This document shows positions 54,565 through 64,000 of a stretch of DNA of 64,000 nt, one piece after another. Every line of letters begins with the position of its first letter. Position 1 is the first letter of the stretch. The translations under genes and the position numbers were made by a program. Below the pieces are notes generated by a model. The model had not been told where the DNA came from, ran no database searches, and was given only the letters and a program-made list of their open reading frames with translations. Location of the stretch: assembly GCA_028015205.1 (NCBI GenBank), contig CM051517.1, positions 54,497,455 through 54,561,454 on the forward strand, written 5' to 3'. This DNA comes from Mytilisepta virgata (lineage: Eukaryota; Mollusca; Bivalvia; Mytilida; Mytilidae).

Positions 54565-55560
54565 AACACAGAGAGCTGAACCTGTATCGCTTATCTGACA
54601 TGAAAGCCATTTTTATTGAAGTACCTCAGAGAGAAGTCGCTTCTCCCTATCATTATGAAGTGTGGTCAGCCTTGTAGGAACCAAATTTTTCTTCATCAGG
54701 GGCTTTCTACTTACAGGTCAGCGTATTCTTCAGAAGATTTTTGCATGTATTTCCCATAGGGTCTTATGTTAACTCTGCTGGAGGCCATTTTGAATTAGGG
54801 ATCGGCACCAGAGTAACAACACTTGGTGAGCAACTCAAGAGGAACATTCAGACCATGTTTGGTTTCAAGAAATTCTGTGGTCCTGTAGATTTTTGTCATA
54901 TGTCATAGACACTTTCTCTCAAGTTTGGCTCTGTTTGGCCAAGCAGTTTAAAAGAAAAGAATTGCCCATGGCAGCCATGTTTGTCAACTGATCTGGACAA
55001 AATGAGGAAACTTTGTAAAAAAAACCTCCAACAGATGCTTCCTGTCAAGTCTCGTTCCCTTTTGCCAAGCAGTTTCAAAGAAGAACATTATCAGGCGTTG
55101 AAAGACAAGAACTGCCCATGACGGCCATGTTTGTTGCCTGATCAAGTCGAAATGAGGAAACTTTGTATAGAACCTCCCAATTAGATGGTTTCTGTCAAGT
55201 TTCGTTCCATTTGGCCAAGCGACTTCAGAGGAGATTTTTTTTATATCAGTCAATCAGAAACAAGAACTGTTCATGATGGCCATATTTGTATTCCAATCGG
55301 GACAAAACGAGGAAACTTTACAAAGGACCTTCTATATATGCTTCCTGTCAGGTTTCGTTCCATTTGGGCAAGCGATTTCAGATGAGAAGATTCTTTTATA
55401 TTAAGCCAATCAGAAACAAGAACTGCCAATGGTGACCATATATGTATTCCGATTGGGATTAAATAAAGACATTTTGTAAAGAACCTCCCATAATTGCTTC
55501 CTGTCAAGTTTCGCTCCATTTGGCCTAGCAGTTTCAGAGGAAAAAAATTCTAATCAACCA
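54565..55560 (-). repeat. Tandem repeat, about 150-156-bp units, related family
   Basis: AAGAACTGCCCATGGCAGCC-type cores recur at 54957, 55107, 55262 and 55418. The left end CCTGTATCGCTTATCTGA resembles the inverse of the 48.3-kb tail, and the first unit has CCCATAGGGTCTTATGTTAA. Confidence 0.8.
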
Positions 55561-55986
55561 AGAATTTATTTTAGAATATTAATAGAATTAAAGAATATTA
55601 TTTTTTCCCAATTTATCATATTTACTAAGGAACCAGAGGCATTTCCCATTTTGTGTACTATTTTAAATTAAGGGCGTCTCTACTACGTAAAAGGAGGCAT
55701 TTCTCATTTTCTCTACAATTTCAACTTTGAATTGTTGATATAGGCATTATGTAATTCCTTCCTTTAAAGTGAAAGTTTGGGACCTGTTCAATTACATTTC
55801 ATCTCATCAATTGTTAAAACAATAAACTATATGTGTAAATCAACAAAAACAACACTGACATTTCAGAAATTTGACTTTCATTAGAAAATTGAAGCCATTT
55901 AATTAATGCCAATTAATTCTTATCATATTCACAGAAAATTATTATAAAATTGTATAATTTTTTTTAAAGATTTATATTTTTATATT

Positions 55987-56230
55987 TAAACAAGTAGGCC
56001 AAACGGGAAATGACTCTTGTTCCCTAGTAAACACACTGAATTTAAATATGTAGACGAAATGGGAAATACATCTGGTTTCCTAGTAAACACACTAAATTTA
56101 AACAAGTAGATGAAATGGGAAATGCCTCTTGTTCCCTAGTTAAACACACTAATTTTAAACAGGTACACGAAATGGGAAATGTTTCATATTCCAGAGTAGA
56201 CGAAACCGGAATAGACTTAATGGGAGTGAT
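55987..56230 (+). repeat. Minisatellite, about 57-bp unit, about 4 copies
   Basis: Repeated ACGAAATGGGAAATGCCTCT, TTCCCTAGTAAACACACTAA and ATTTAAACAAGTAG. Confidence 0.85.
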
Positions 56231-57354
56231 ACAATCATAGACCAAATGGGAGTAGACCAAGTGGCAAAACCATTTAATGGAGGGATAGTAAGATGAGACG
56301 AATCGATGAAAGACTGGAGTTCCGCTTCCCAGGATATCATCTATTTATCTTTTGAATATGTGGGGAATGGGTTCTAGTGTTTCTTATCGGTGGGCCAATA
56401 AAATTTGTAGACCGTAAAGCCCGGCGGGCTACTGATTTTTTTCTGATGTCTACCACTTACGATTTCAAATTCACTTTTGGACGGCTAATATAATCTCAGC
56501 AATAGGTACAATAGACAAGAACTAGTACGGTACGGCTATTTACCAGCTTGGTATATATGCAATTGATCAAAGGCCTCAGGTTAGTGTGTCCTGAAATATC
56601 AACTCTTGATTTTAATTATGACGTGAATATCTTACTCCAAAAAATCACTTTTACTAATACGAGATGTCTGTAAAGTTAAAATGACAAAAGATCAGAAACA
56701 AGATATATTGCGTACAGAAAGAAAATAATATACAAAAGCATAAACGGGCCAGCCAAAATTCTGGTAAGACCAACAGAGTTGGACAATAACAATCAAAATA
56801 ACTTACATTTTAAAATAAATACAAACTGGGGCCTTGAATGTATTGCACACAACATACTTTTCTGGATTGACTGGTCATGATCAATACTTTGGGAAACCAA
56901 ATTAACTAAATCATTGTGTATACTTCAATCAACACCAAATTTCCAGATATTAGACAGAGTTAACAGGAAAATAAAATAACGGGTTTCAAAATAAAGAGCG
57001 AAGGAAGGTTAGTTTATTTTGAAGTCTTGTCTGTAAACGTAAAGGTTTGAAGTAAATAGGGATCATATAATACTATCATATAGTTCCTGAAGTAAAATAT
57101 TAAATTCACCCCAAATTTAAAGATCGGGAAAAAGTGTAACTTCTTACATTTACGCTTATCACTCTGCAACAAAAATTATTGTAATCTTTATATGACCGAT
57201 GGCAACCAGTTTTCCAGTTTTTTGGGGAAAATTTAATCAAATAAACGAAAGTGTTGATAGGTACAAATGTATTTCTAAATGTTTGAAACTTCTTGCCAAT
57301 CCAAATTAACAAACTTTTGGGCTGCATATTTGTCAGAAGAGATAATTTGAATCC

Positions 57355-58372
57355 GGGTCGTTTCGCGCCGAATCCCGTTCGCCCCGTGAGTAGTTTCGCT
57401 CCTATTCTCATTCGCCCCGGGTGCGTTCGCGCCGATTCCCGTTCGCCCTGGGTCGTTTCGCCCCTCTATTATAAATAATAATGTATAATAAAGTATATAT
57501 ACGGAAGTCATTTTATAATGTTCCCGGTTATTGATGTGATTGCAGGTAACACAATAATAGAATGCCAACAAATTAGGACAAGTGTTAATGTTTTTGTTTA
57601 CACAACAATTATCGATAACTGTTTTTTGACACATGGCTTGTGTAAATTGAATTGTAGATTGTATGACACACTTTTCCATTCAGGGAAAAAAAAACACATT
57701 TCTTTCTATATTTTATTCATACTTGATAACAAGCAATTTAATAAATAATCATTAACTGAATAATACATACATGTACACACACACACACACAACTTTCCCT
57801 GACATTGTTACGCATTTGAATCAATTCAAATATAGTTATAATAGGATTCACATTCCAACGCTTGCTGTGGTCGAACATTCCGGTCACAAACTACACCGTG
57901 GCGGAAAAGACATTTTCATTTATGATTTTTAAAAAGTTAGCACCGCAATTTTATACATAATTGCCAAAAGATCAAAGAATTTCTCAAAACTAAGTTTTTT
58001 TTTATAACAAATTTCTCAAGGAGCATAAGTTTGGAAGAGCTTGGACTTTAGGCATTCTTATGAATTCATAGTAAAAAGATTTAATGAGTATCTGATAGAT
58101 CAAAGAATAACTTTTAATTAATTCATATATGCTCATATATGTTTGTAATTAATTAATTAACTTCTTTTTTTATCTATTATATTTTAATTATTAAATTTAT
58201 AATTTATAATTATATAATAAACAACAAATTTAAGAAGCATCATAGATATCAACACATTAATTATTTTAATTTGCCTGTATTTATATCAGAGCGAAACGAC
58301 TCACTTTCCGGAGCGAAACGACCCGGCGCGAAACGACCCGGGGCGAACAGGTAATCGGAGCGAAACGACCTG
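57355..58372. mobile_element. TIR element with CGTTTCGC repeat-built ends
   Basis: The left end (57355-57467) repeats GGGTCGTTTCGCGCCGA, CCCGTTCGCCCC and variants. The right end (58288-58372) has the inverse (GGAGCGAAACGACCCGG, GGGGCGAACAGG). These GC-rich ends enclose about 820 bp of AT-rich non-coding DNA. Confidence 0.85.
57775..57791. repeat. (AC)n microsatellite
   Basis: Eight AC dinucleotides, inside the CGTTTCGC-ended element. Confidence 0.9.
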
Positions 58373-59248
58373 GTACCGATAATTTTACCAGCTGGGGAAA
58401 AACCAGAAATGTTGTATGTAGGACAGATAAATCCAATTACAGAAAATGGAACTGCGCATTGAAATGGGAAAAAAAATCATGTATGTGCAAGTCATAATAA
58501 TAATGCACTCAAACTATCTGACGAGAATTTTTTGTTCTGACCCCATATACAGAATCAAGACAAAAAACAGCAATATTTTTAAATGACGAACAAGATTTCC
58601 ACTATGCTCAGTCTGTTATGACTTTACACTACTGTATTCATACTGTTATGTTATCAACCATCGGTTCAAGACAAGAGTGGCATAACAACACAATAGAGAG
58701 ACGAGTAAAAATACAGATCATCAGTCAAAAATACTGCTGCTTTCTTTTTTATTCTAACACTTCTAGTCTGAGATAACCTGAAACATAATCCACAAATATG
58801 TCCGTCTGTCATTTCTCGAACAAAATGCTTATCTGTTTTCTGGATCCTCTCTTTCATTAATGAAAACAAAGACAAAACAATTTTTTATCTTTAATCATTA
58901 TTTCCTTTATAACAAGGAACAAAAAAGAAATAATGTTTTAAAAGACTTGTACATTTATAAGAAGCATACTCACATTTCATGACAGAATGGTAATCAATTT
59001 TTCAGATTTCAATTACAAGATGAAATTATTTTATAGAAAATATGATCTTGATGCAATAAAAAACAATGTAAGTATAAAATACATCAGAACTTTTATCACT
59101 TCAATCCTAAAAGGAATCAGTCAAACAAAAATACAACTGGGTAATTCTAGACATTCTTAAGAAAAGAAATTTTGGTGCAGGGACTTAAAAAGTATATATT
59201 TAGGGTGTTATTGAATTTCAACAAAGTCCCAATCTACTGTCTTCTGAT

Positions 59249-60030
59249 GTGTATTACACACACTTTTTAACCCTCAAATACGTTTTAGATAAGGGGGTGT
59301 GTACTATACATGCCAATATGTCTCTTTTGAAATTCGATTTTTTACCAAAGTGTGACAAGATGATTTTCGAATCAGAAACCCCATTTTGCACCCTGCCTCA
59401 ATAGCATAGAAGTTTCTTTTAGTCATTACTTACTTCATAATTGTGATCTTACAAGGAATAGAGATGATATATTCCAAAAAAAATTGATTGAAACACGTTT
59501 TTGCATGAAATTGACAACCATTTTTTATTTCCAATGTATTGGGTGATCATGTGCCATGTGACTGTAACATTGTAAAGTGGTGATTTTATGTTAAGCTGAT
59601 TTAACATCTTTGAACCTCAGAATGTTTAGATATTATTCTAACGAAAAAGGTTTTGAAGATATATTATTTTTTGCAATACTTTAATTATAACTCACGTTTT
59701 TTTTTTATATTTTTAGTTCTTTATTTATTGATGTTGAAGTCTCTTTTGGGTTTGGAGTATTCCGACTACATTTTAAATTTACACACCTTTCCTATGCTTC
59801 CTGTTCTTCAAAATGTGTTTGTTATACGTGAATATTTATTAAAATTTAAGAATTCGTTGCTGAATTCTTTATTGTGGAACACATTTTTCTAGTCAAACCA
59901 GGAGACTTCAATTTGCAGCCAAAAAAAATCACATTTCAATGGGAACCTTGTTGATTTTGAAGTTTGAGCACAAAGATTTTTTATCCATTTTCAAGGTCCA
60001 AAAGGGGGTGCGTGTAATACATATTATACA
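59249..60030. repeat. Possible TIR element in the PUF60 3' flank
   Basis: GTATTACACACACTTTTTAA at the left is partly inverse to GGGGGTGCGTGTAATAC at the right. The match is short and imperfect, and the interior is uninformative. Confidence 0.3.
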
Positions 60031-60813
60031 TTTTATACACACCAAAAGACGGCATTGAAATTTCACAATGTATTAAACTGAATGAAATCTACACCTAATA
60101 ATGTTAAAGTCTGATAATGTTACAATGAAACTCGTGTTTTAAAAAGTTATCATAACTATTGTAATGAAATGCGAAAAATGTCACTTTTAATGAATATGAA
60201 ACCTATGATAAACTCTCTTAAACAGAAAATACCTCTTTTAGGTAAGGACATGTAGTCTGAGTGAATGGTTTAAACCATTTTGTACCAACCAAAGAATCCT
60301 CCTCCTTTAAAAAAAGACCATTATTTTGTTATCAGGAACACCTATGTACAAATTATATGTGCAATTTCTCTGCTGAAAAAGAAAGGATGGGGAAATATTT
60401 TTGAACTTATTTTTCCATATATCTTGATGTTAAGTCATTTCCATCTTGAAATAACATGATGTCACCATATGAAGAAATGAAAATATCTATGAATGATAAA
60501 TGTAATATATATCTTCTGATATATGAAGGACATTCTGACTTTAATGCAATGTTGTGACAAAGAGTTCTGACATCACATTACAGCAACATTTAGCCTAATG
60601 TCACAGTCCAGTAAACTTGATTGCATTTACACTTAGGGATGAGGTTTAGATTCCTCAACAGACAAACATATTCGTCTGAATTACAGCTGTACATGTAACA
60701 GTATTCAGCATACAACCTGAATGTCAATAAAATATCAGAACTGACAATACTGAACATTTACCAAATTTCTTCCATATAATTTTTTTTACATCTAAATTTG
60801 GTCACAAACTAAA

Positions 60814-60923
60814 TCACCCCGACAGATCTTTAGCATCAAACAAGTCCTGATCATATTTTTCTGCTGTAACGATTCTTCCCCCAAAGTATCGTCCATTTAA
60901 TGATGCACATGCTCTTTCGATCT
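60814..60923 (-). CDS. PUF60: PUF60 last coding exon (RxF motif, stop)
   Basis: Acceptor TTATTTCAG at 60924. It encodes [17 protein letters not shown], with the R-Y-F triplet as UHM signature, then a short end of the form [13 protein letters not shown] and TGA. The canonical PUF60 C-terminus is of the same length and shape. The 3' UTR continues leftwards; a possible signal (AATAAA on the minus strand) lies near 59722-59727. Confidence 0.93.
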
Positions 60924-63900
60924 CTGAAATAAATTAATTGATAATAAAATTAACTCTGAAGTCACCATCTGATTAAATGACATATTACAAATTCATGTAA
61001 ATTTTATCAAACAAAAATATACAATAGCATTTTATGTTACCAATATTTAATTTCGATATATTTAAAATTGATTTTACTGTATACATTGGATAATGTTAAT
61101 GAAAACCACCTGTTGTGACTCTTAAGTGTCCTTTATTAAATGTATTTTACTGTTTGGTTGATTTCGTCACAGGGAGTACATTTTTTGTACAACCAAAACA
61201 GCTTGTTAATAAAGAACTACAAAATGTGTCTGTAATACATGGATGCCCCGCCCTAAAATCCATATAAACACATGGGGTCCAGTGGCAAAGCCCCTAATGG
61301 GACCCAGGGGGCAACAGCCATTTTAAAACAGTCATTATGAAATGCTGTCTGACAAAAATCCAGTTGGTCAGACAAAAATTTTGAGATTCCTTAGTTTAAT
61401 ATAAATGTATAGGAGCTAAATGCCAAATTTGGGTTTCAGTCAGACAAACCGTAAAACTATTTCATAAAGACTGTTTAAAACATTAAAGGGTCTATAGTAT
61501 AGGGGAGTGAAACATGTGCTTGTATTTGCATCACTTAGACCTTTCTTCTTATCCAAATAAATGCTTACGTGTCTTGACAATACAGATCAAATTCAAATAA
61601 TTTACCAAAAACGGAACAGAGAATGAAACAAATTTGTCATCTAACAAGTGAAATTGTTACCTTCAAGATAAATTTGTTAATGAAAATTATGAACTCTAAC
61701 TAAGAAACTCTTATGATATAGCCCCATTATTTCTGATTTTACAATACAGCTTTGCAAAAATCAAATTTCATCTCTTTTCTGCATCTCTATTTTAGCACTA
61801 GAAATAAACTTACCTTGCTGATGAGTAAATTCTACAAATAATTTTACAATGACTTCTGCATCGTCTTCCTCTCCTTGTTTTTCCTGATAGATTATCACAC
61901 GATTGACGTTGCCGAATTTTCCACATTCCTCTGTTACTTCACTCTCTAATTCATCATCCAGATCTTCAGGACCAACCATATTTCTTAATACCATCACATG
62001 ACACTGTAAATAACATACACATAAACATTTGTATATACATGTATGATGGACCCAACTTTTGTGTACCTCAAAAGTTCAAATTTTTGCCAATTCACCTTGT
62101 CAAGCAGTGGTCTAAAACAGCCTGGGACTAAGTTACAAATGTTCAGTTGATTTTTAATTTTCTCAATTTGAACATACGTATGTACTGGCCTGATCTGCAA
62201 TACTCAGGAATTATGCAACCATGCAAGACTGAGAGAATTTATTCAACAGATGTAAATGAATAAAAGGCAGGTACTTGATCAGCATTAAGCTTACCCCTTA
62301 TTTTAAAGTTATGATTTGTCATTGAGAAATTGATTGTGTAAAACACAAACTACACATGCATTATTTATTCAACTTGCTATTTTACCAATGAAGGCCTTGT
62401 TACACGTATGTGAATTTTTCATTTTTAAGATTATCATAGTATGGATACTAGTTTGAATTTCTATATCAACCATTTTTCTTTCTGGTGCAAATATTATATT
62501 AACAAGAATGCATGTGATGTTGTGCTAAGAATACCCCCACTCGTAATTTAAAGTATCGGCAGACAGGAAGTATGTGTCCAACAGATTAGAATAGTTTATA
62601 CATGTTACAACTCATCATTTTCAAGCTGCCGACCAAGTATGAAGTCATTCTGTTCTATAGTACTTGACAAAAGTGTGACAAAAAATTTTAAGTTCATTCA
62701 ACATATTGAAATTTCAAGGGATCGGCAAACAGGAAGTATTAGGCTGTGGAACATATATAGTCATTCCATTCAGTATTTTCTGAGAATAGTGTGAAGGAAA
62801 TATTTGTTGGACAAACGGATGGACAAACTAACAGACAAGGTGAATGCAATGTAGAGTGGGCGTATAATTATAAACTTAACAAGATGTACTGTGATGAGCC
62901 ATTGCTCACTAGTAATAACCCCGCTTTTCGATAAGGTCGAAAAGTAAATGAAGTTGTCAAACAGGAAGTTGATGTCGCCTTGGTCCAAAAACGTATCCCA
63001 CGATATGGCATACCTATAGAAGGCTTGTGACAAAATATCGAGTGGCTGTGATGTGTAGTTGCACAGAAAAGTGTTATCATAAATTTGTTATGAACAGACG
63101 GACGGACGGTGCACGCACAGACGGAACCACAAGGATAAAACAGTATACCCCCATATCCTTTGGAGTGGGGTTATAAAAAGATATTTAAAAAAGAAATTTC
63201 CATAATTATTTAACATTTTAAAAAAACCTGAAAGACAAACCTCAGATTTTCTCATGAGTTTCTGCATGACCATGTGTCGAGCATTCGTTCCACTGATCTT
63301 CATACTTTCTTGTTGTTCTAATGTCTGTGATTGATCCTCCTCAGCAGCTTTCTTCTTGTCTACTTTTTCTTTTTCATCCTTCTTTTTCTCTTGAGTTACC
63401 ATTGGTGGCAAAGGGATGTGTGATGGCATGGTGGATAATGGGGCTACTGTTACAACTGGTACACCTTTAAACATGAATGACGTTTTTTAGAATTTACATG
63501 TATATGGCAATAAAAGACTATCACACTGTGAATGATTTGCATAAAATTTTATACAATATATGACCCGATTATAGGAGAATGTTGTTCTTTTCATATGTAA
63601 CTTCAAGTACAGAAGCTTTCTGAATGGCTTTGACACCTTTTCTAAAACATCTTTGTGAATAACTTCAACTCACCGTCTCTACAAAAATACATTTTGATCA
63701 AAAGAAGTTTTTGTTAAGCGACAACATATATTTTGATGACACCCATGTCATATAATTCTACCATTCTCCAAACATTAATTTGAAATTTGTACTAAATATA
63801 TAAATGTATTACATACTTGAACCTATTCCTGGCTGTACTATTGTTGGTGGTGGGACTACTGCTCCAAGGGCTGGTGTTACTACCCCTACAGGTGGCACAT

Positions 63901-63964
63901 GGGTAGGAGAAGTCTCAGCCTTGCTAAACCCAAGGCTATTAGGTTCTGTAATGCCAGGTGGAGC
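60814..63964 (-). CDS. PUF60: Poly(U)-binding splicing factor PUF60, C-terminal four exons (partial)
   Basis: Exons in coding order: 63964-63817, 63464-63241, 62003-61814, 60923-60814 (672 nt, 223 residues and TGA). The first visible exon is a Pro/Val/Ala-rich linker. The second has a Lys/Glu-rich charged stretch followed by [19 protein letters not shown], a strongly conserved PUF60 segment. The last two form the C-terminal U2AF-homology motif: VMVLRNMV, an acidic helix ([18 protein letters not shown]), [14 protein letters not shown], and NGRYFGGR containing the RxF motif that defines UHMs. The UHM binds tryptophan-containing ligand motifs of splicing factors such as SF3b155; PUF60 helps U2 snRNP choose 3' splice sites in the nucleus. 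The N-terminal RRMs lie beyond 64,000. All splice sites are GT-AG and phases agree. It converges on the SOD-repeat gene, about 10 kb away. Confidence 0.93.
61321..61480. mobile_element. MITE in the last PUF60 intron
   Basis: TTTTAAAACAGTCATTATGA at the left and TCATAAAGACTGTTTAAAA at the right are inverted ends of about 22 bp; TCTGACAAAAATCC and CAGTCAGACAAACC lie just inside. Confidence 0.75.
61814..62003 (-). CDS. PUF60: PUF60 exon (first part of the UHM)
   Basis: Acceptor ATTTACAG, donor CAAG|GTAAGT. It encodes RNP2-like VMVLRNMV, the acidic helix A expected of UHMs, then [16 protein letters not shown] and IVKLFVEF, the RNP1-like strand. Confidence 0.93.
62531..63175. repeat. Dispersed repeat in a PUF60 intron
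   Basis: ATACCCCCACTC at the left and GGAGTGGGGTTAT at the right are inverted ends. Inside, ATCGGCAGACAGGAAGTAT and ATCGGCAAACAGGAAGTAT repeat about 150 bp apart, and the right part has (GACG)n and CAGTATACCCCCATATCC. Non-coding. Confidence 0.65.
63241..63464 (-). CDS. PUF60: PUF60 exon (charged linker and [11 protein letters not shown] segment)
   Basis: Starts after TTTAAAG in phase 1 with VPVVTVAPL. It continues through a Lys/Glu-rich segment and ends [21 protein letters not shown] in phase 0 at GTTTGT, a weaker donor. The terminal 20-residue block is nearly invariant in PUF60 proteins as I know them. Confidence 0.9.
63817..63964 (-). CDS. PUF60: PUF60 exon (Pro/Val-rich linker)
   Basis: Reverse strand: GTTGTAG acceptor, then [10 protein letters not shown], a low-complexity Pro/Val/Ala stretch, and a GTATGT donor at 63816. 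It has 49 codons plus one base and sits between the RRM pair (off-window) and the UHM. Confidence 0.8.
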
Positions 63965-64000
63965 CTACAACACATAAAATTAATAACTTAATACAACATA

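Noticed and set aside
57275..57679. 134-codon minus-strand open frame
   Set aside because: It lies over the repeat-built end of a TIR element; its Gly/Arg/Thr-rich part is a translation of those repeats.

Overview
The window looks like AT-rich (roughly two-thirds A+T), repeat-laden nuclear DNA of a bivalve mollusc, most likely a mussel (Mytilus or a close relative). Reasons: long GT-AG introns, tRNA-derived SINEs of a bivalve type, a 46.4-46.75 kb repeat I remember as very common in mussel sequence, and several families of short inverted-repeat elements. No prokaryotic or organellar genes are seen.

Two real genes are supported. (1) A plus-strand gene spans about 4.1-50.7 kb. It encodes a 1,034-residue secreted or membrane-anchored protein made of six superoxide-dismutase-like domains, best described as a copper-only SOD-repeat protein (CSRP). 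I place 11 exons: a signal-peptide exon at 4118-4163, a ~25 kb first intron, a 2-kb exon (33116-35133) holding most of domains 2-5, and small exons out to 50452-50525, with a polyadenylation signal at 50695. The domains alternate in two subtypes (A-B-A-B-A-B). The last four keep all four copper-binding histidines and lack the zinc-loop histidines; the first two have lost every copper ligand. A cryptic His/Lys-rich exon at 45090-45237 could replace the hydrophobic C-terminal tail. (2) On the minus strand, 60814-63964 holds the last four coding exons of the splicing factor PUF60, whose 5' part lies beyond the right edge. The two genes converge.

Layout: 1-4.1 kb, upstream repeats and two SINEs; 4.2-29.3 kb, intron 1 with three back-to-back MITEs, a pogo-like remnant carrying a nested SINE with an 11-bp target-site duplication, a decayed CR1/L2-like LINE (9.63-14.79 kb) with an esterase-like ORF1, a 5'-truncated LINE on the minus strand (16.2-18.1 kb) next to a near-perfect palindrome, a large inverted repeat (20.38-21.17 kb) and two adjacent hairpins (27.5-27.9 kb); 29.3-50.7 kb, the remaining SOD-repeat exons, whose introns contain LINE and Penelope-like fragments, several TIR elements and a ten-copy 166-bp tandem array (38.7-40.5 kb); 50.7-60.8 kb, intergenic repeats including an element whose ends are built from CGTTTCGC repeats; 60.8-64 kb, PUF60.

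The SOD-repeat protein is expected to handle superoxide outside the cell or at its surface, while PUF60 acts in nuclear pre-mRNA splicing; nothing suggests they work together. All exon boundaries are read by eye from splice consensus, frame and internal domain homology, without transcript support.
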